In this document: positions 60,681-64,000 of the stretch, piece by piece
Numbering within the stretch: position 1 is the first letter of the stretch
Layout: every line of letters starts with the position of its first letter
DNA from: Cacajao melanocephalus
Taxonomy: Eukaryota; Chordata; Mammalia; Primates; Pitheciidae
Length of the DNA: 64,000 nucleotides
NCBI GenBank assembly: GCA_963573385.1
Contig: CAUYLG010051256.1
Coordinates: 1-64,000, forward strand
Reading direction: 5' to 3'
Position numbers and translations under genes: made by a program
The notes under the pieces: model-generated
The model's input: only the letters and a program-made list of their open reading frames with translations
Databases searched by the model: none
Told to the model about the DNA's origin: nothing

Positions 60681-61520
60681 CCCAATCTAAGTGTCCATCA
60701 ATGTCAACATTGTGTATATATATCAATAGAATACTATTCATCCTAACACAAGATGGAAATTCTGTCATTTGCAATAACATGAATGAACCTGGAGGACATT
60801 ATGTTAAGTGAAATAAGGCAGACACAAAATGATAAATACCACATGATCTCACTTATACACAGAATCTAAAAAACTCAAACTCGGCCAGGCGCAGTTGCTC
60901 ACACCTGTAATCCCAGCAGTTTGGGAGGCCGAGGCAGATGGATCACCTGAGGTGAGGAGTTCAAAACCAGCCAGGCCAACATGGCAAAACCCTGTCTCTA
61001 CTAAAAATACAAAAATTAGCCAGGTGTGGTGGCTCATACCGGCAATCCCAGCTACTCAGAGGCTGAGACACAAGAATTGCTTGAAACTGGGAGTCAGAGT
61101 TTGCAGTGAGCTGAGATCACGCCACTGTACTCCAGCCTGGGTAACAGAGTGAGACTTGTCTCAAAAAAAAAAAATGTCAAACTCATAAAAGTAGAGTGGA
61201 ATGTTGGTTATGGTACCAGAGGCTGAGTTGTGAGGTGGGGAGGAATGGAGAATTGTTGGTCAAACTTTGTATAAAAGGAGTAAGTTTTGATAGCTATTGC
61301 ACAGCAGTGTGATTATAGTCAATAATAATATATCATAATTTCAAAATTACTTAGCAAATTTCAAATGTTTTATCACAAAAAATAAGTGGCTGAGGTGATG
61401 GATATGTAAATTAAATTTAACTATTCCTCATTGTATGCATATGTCAAAACATTACATTGTGCCCCATTAATGTATACAATTATGATTTGCCCATAAAAAT
61501 ATTAATAAATTTTTTAAAAG
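60681..61520 (+). mobile_element. L1MA/L1MB-type LINE-1, 3' part, interrupted by an Alu
   Basis: Left: 'aatctaagtgtccatcaatg', 'cctggaggacattatgttaa'. Right, after the Alu: 'ggttatggtaccagaggctg', 'gctgaggtgatggatatgta', 'tgtgccccattaatgtatac'. 5'-truncated. The minus-strand 153-codon frame at 60319-60780 overlaps its start and is not a gene. Confidence 0.88.
60883..61174 (+). mobile_element. Alu SINE, full length, with target duplication
   Basis: 'ggccaggcgcagttgctcac' to poly(A). 'tcaaactc' at 60875-60882 and 61177-61184 is the target duplication. Confidence 0.98.
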
Positions 61521-62156
61521 AACTATTACTGTTTCCTTTGAAATGATATGCTTGACAAAAGATGCCACAGAGGGAGAGGCAGTGTTCACTTATGGCCTTT
61601 TGAGACCTCAGCCTGCTCTTGCACAGCCCTTACACCTAATTTCTCGGGCACTGGGTCATGGATTCTCAGCCACACACTTTGTATATTTATGACTGTCTAG
61701 AGAACAGCTAACCATTGATCATTTCAGGCTTCCTCAGTGATTCCATTGGAGAAACCGCTGACAGATGGGAATAAATAATTTAGCAGCACATGTGGTTAAA
61801 GTATAATTTGCTAAAGAAAGAGATAAACCCAGAAGATATTCTACTTCTGAATAAAGATAATGTGTGATTGTTAAGTTGTACAAAACTTGCTATAGACATT
61901 TCTTAGGGCTCCAGGAGAAATTATTAACTATTAAAATAAGGTGATCATTATAAATTAAAATTTACATTCCCCAATTTTCCCACTACCATCCTAAGAGAAA
62001 AAAATTAATTTACTCTTCAAAAGTTAAAAACAAATAACATTTCTTGTGCAGCTATCAGGTATGTATCTTCAAAAGACAGCTGAATTATTAAAATAAGGAA
62101 AGCCAGCATGCCATATTGCTAGAGGTAATAGCCAACTTTACTCTCTTATAGGAGAT
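61521..62156. other. No gene or recognised repeat
   Basis: Unrecognised sequence. Confidence 0.4.
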
Positions 62157-62226
62157 TATCTATCTATCTATCTATATCTACCTATGTATCTATCTATCTA
62201 CCTCCATCTATCTATGTATCTATTTC
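62157..62226. repeat. (TATC)n microsatellite, interrupted
   Basis: About 70 bp of 'tatc' units with variant 'tacc' and 'tatg' units. Confidence 0.95.
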
Positions 62227-63354
62227 AGACTCAAGGAATAGAACATCTATAGCCAGTTCTGTAGATTTAACATAATGAAGAGTTATTTGTGATGTAATTA
62301 GAAAATATCTTTTCCCATTGCAAAAGAATTATAAATTTATATAAATATTAAAAAATTAAAATACTAAATACTAAAATATTAAAACATACATTCTATAAAA
62401 GACACACAAAGGAAACAGCAGTCATTTTTTAGTTCTTCTTGGAAGCAGAATTTCACCTAATACTAGACATGACATGTAGTTTAAGTTCTATCACTTTTTT
62501 ATATAAGAAGCTGCTCACTGTGAAAGAATGAAGAGGAGTAGATCTCAGAGGGCATTCAATCCCTTGATAATATGCAGTATGGCAAAACAGCCTACACACT
62601 ACACATAGAAGGAGAAAACTAAGGTACAACAAGTTCAACAAGTTCAATTATTTAATATGGCTACCTATTGGCATCTCCTGACATATAATATTAGAACATC
62701 TATTTCCATAAGAGATAGAGAGGTGAGCTAGCCAGATCTTCTATTTCCTTTCACGTTCTTTTGGAATGAAATGGACATTCAACACATTTGCTGATCAACT
62801 GTCATTCCATGTCCCACCAGCAGGAGTAAATGGGCCACTTGGGTGTGTTTACACACTGCAGCTATCAGCTGTAACCTCAGTGAACTAATATGCTTATGTA
62901 ACTTTCTGTTTTCAATATTATAACCCATTTTACTCCTATAGTATAAAAGTGATTCTTTGTAAATATAAAAGAAACATCCTTCAGACCAAAGTAGAAGTGA
63001 GGAGGGTTATTTTCTAAGATTGATCCTGCAAGCTCAAAGTCTCCAAAGAATATGGATATTCTTTGCCCCATGTACTATGTCTTACTATTCTAGTAAGAAT
63101 TGAGCTTGGAATATCTTGAAATATTCAAAATTTAGGATAGTCCAAGCTCTTTGGAGTTTTGTAACAGTTCACAAGAGAGAGTGGAGTAGTCTTTAAGAAA
63201 AAGTAAACACATATCGAGCCTGTTTTACAAATTAGAATTCTGGGAAAATAAAAAGGAATTAGGAGTATTGGCAAGAGATTTATTTTTCAGACATGTAAAA
63301 CTAGAATGTCTGATTCTCAGCAAAAACAACGCATAAAAAACTTTATAAGTGATC
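62227..63354. other. No gene or recognised repeat
   Basis: AT-rich unrecognised sequence up to the L1 5' end. Confidence 0.45.
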
Positions 63355-64000
63355 TAAGATGGCCGAATAGGAACAGTTCTGGAGTGCAGGTCCAAGCAAG
63401 AACTCAGAGGGTAAGTGATCACCACATTTCCAAATGAATTTTTACTTCCCACGGACCAGGAAATTCCCAGGTGGATAAGTGCCACAAGTCTCCAGCATGG
63501 CTGTTTCAGCCAGCACAGCAGGTCTCCGCACAAACATTCACACAAATCTGACAGCCGTTTCAACTGGCGCCTGGAATGTCTGGGAGACAGAGTCACCCAT
63601 TCAACTGAAAAAAAGGGGTCTAAAACAGGGAGCCAGGTGATCTGGCTCGGTGGGTCCCACCCCCACAAAGACCAGCAATCTAAAATACTCTCGATTGAGA
63701 GTTTCACAACAAGTGCAGCTGGGTCCCGGGATGGTCCAGCTCTGTGGAGGGAAGGGTGTCCACTATTACTGAGGCAGCCCACCATTAGTGAGGCAGTCTG
63801 CCATTACCAAGGCAGTCCACGATTACAAAAACAGTCTTACATTACTGAGGCAGACCACCATTACCAAGGCAGTTCTAACTACACCGCTATAAACACATCC
63901 ACAAGGAAATTCACACACCAGCTGGGCAGAGCCCATGGCAGCTCAGCAACGCCTCTTCTGGCACACTGTGACTAGGCTACCTCCTTGCTGGGCAGGGCAT
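63355..64000 (+). mobile_element. L1P LINE-1, 5' UTR start, continuing beyond the window
   Basis: 'taagatggccgaataggaac' is the 5' start of primate L1. Later blocks 'tgggtcccacccccacaaag', 'gggcagagcccatggcagct', 'cagcaacgcctcttctggca' and 'gctgggcagggcat' follow the 5' UTR of an older L1PA/L1PB. Having the true 5' end, the copy may be full length. The 186-codon frame at 63415-63975 is a chance frame in the UTR. Confidence 0.88.
63760..63873 (+). repeat. 19-bp tandem repeat, six units, in the L1 5' UTR
   Basis: Units start at 63760, 63779, 63798, 63817, 63836 and 63855, each 19 bp, of the form 'ccaccattaccaaggcagt' with variants. Confidence 0.92.

Noticed and set aside
60319..60780. 153-codon open frame on the minus strand
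   Set aside because: Overlaps an old repeat and the start of an L1 fragment on the opposite strand; no domain.
63415..63975. 186-codon open frame on the plus strand
   Set aside because: Lies inside an L1 5' UTR upstream of ORF1, including a 19-bp array whose unit is not a multiple of three; no known L1 protein starts here.

Overview
The window reads as primate nuclear DNA, most likely human or a close ape. It is AT-rich and packed with fossil transposons whose mix is diagnostic: five Alu copies, L1P-type L1 tails, a THE1 endogenous retrovirus and several MST/MLT-type LTRs. These lie over an older mammalian layer of MIR, L2, L3/CR1, MER5-like hAT, Tigger and L1M/L1ME/HAL1 copies. I find no protein-coding gene I can support, no rRNA or tRNA, and no bacterial-style system. 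All long open frames either lie inside repeats (for example antisense Alu or broken L1 ORF2) or show no recognisable domain. The window looks like gene desert or deep intron.

Layout. 1-377: tail of an L1P. 0.4-5.9 kb: mostly unrecognised DNA plus an L1MA/MB tail (4845-5325). 5.97-7.64 kb: a Tigger/MER2-group DNA transposon split by an L1 carrying an inverted 5' part and a possible 3' transduced segment. 7.7-8.1 kb: a MaLR LTR holding a strong hairpin. 8.4-17.4 kb: L2, MIR, Alu, a small Tigger and L1 tails, with a 160-bp direct duplication at 13.05/13.92 kb. 18.5-19.4 kb: L1M. 20.1-21.0 kb: a long inverted repeat with about 205-bp arms around a MaLR LTR. 21.9-24.5 kb: an L1ME interrupted by a THE1 provirus with an intact 5-bp target duplication. 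24.6-26.0 kb: L1 tail, MaLR LTR and a solo LTR. 27-31.5 kb: unique DNA, then an inverted duplication that includes MER5 sequence, then L2. 30.7-32.2 kb: a long L3/CR1 copy. 32.5-33.6 kb: a cluster of MIRs. 36.0-39.4 kb: an L1ME interrupted by a small unknown element and a young L1. 43.4-44.2 kb: GC-richer patch and ERVL-like LTR. 46.7-49.7 kb: Alu, MaLR LTR, and HAL1/L1M with an Alu. 50.0-57.0 kb: a hAT element split by a near-full-length L1M of about 6.5 kb. 58-61.5 kb: MIR, ancient repeats, and an L1 with an Alu inside. 62.2 kb: TATC microsatellite. 63.35-64.0 kb: the 5' end of another L1P that runs off the window.

Nested insertions give a relative history (Tigger before L1; L1ME before THE1; hAT before L1M before micro-inversion; HAL1 before Alu). 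The most unusual signals are rearrangements that the repeat families do not explain: the inverted repeat at 20.1-21.0 kb, the direct and inverted duplications elsewhere, an internal L1 inversion, and a six-unit 19-bp array in an L1 5' UTR. Family names come from memory of consensus sequences, without a database search; subfamily names are tentative.
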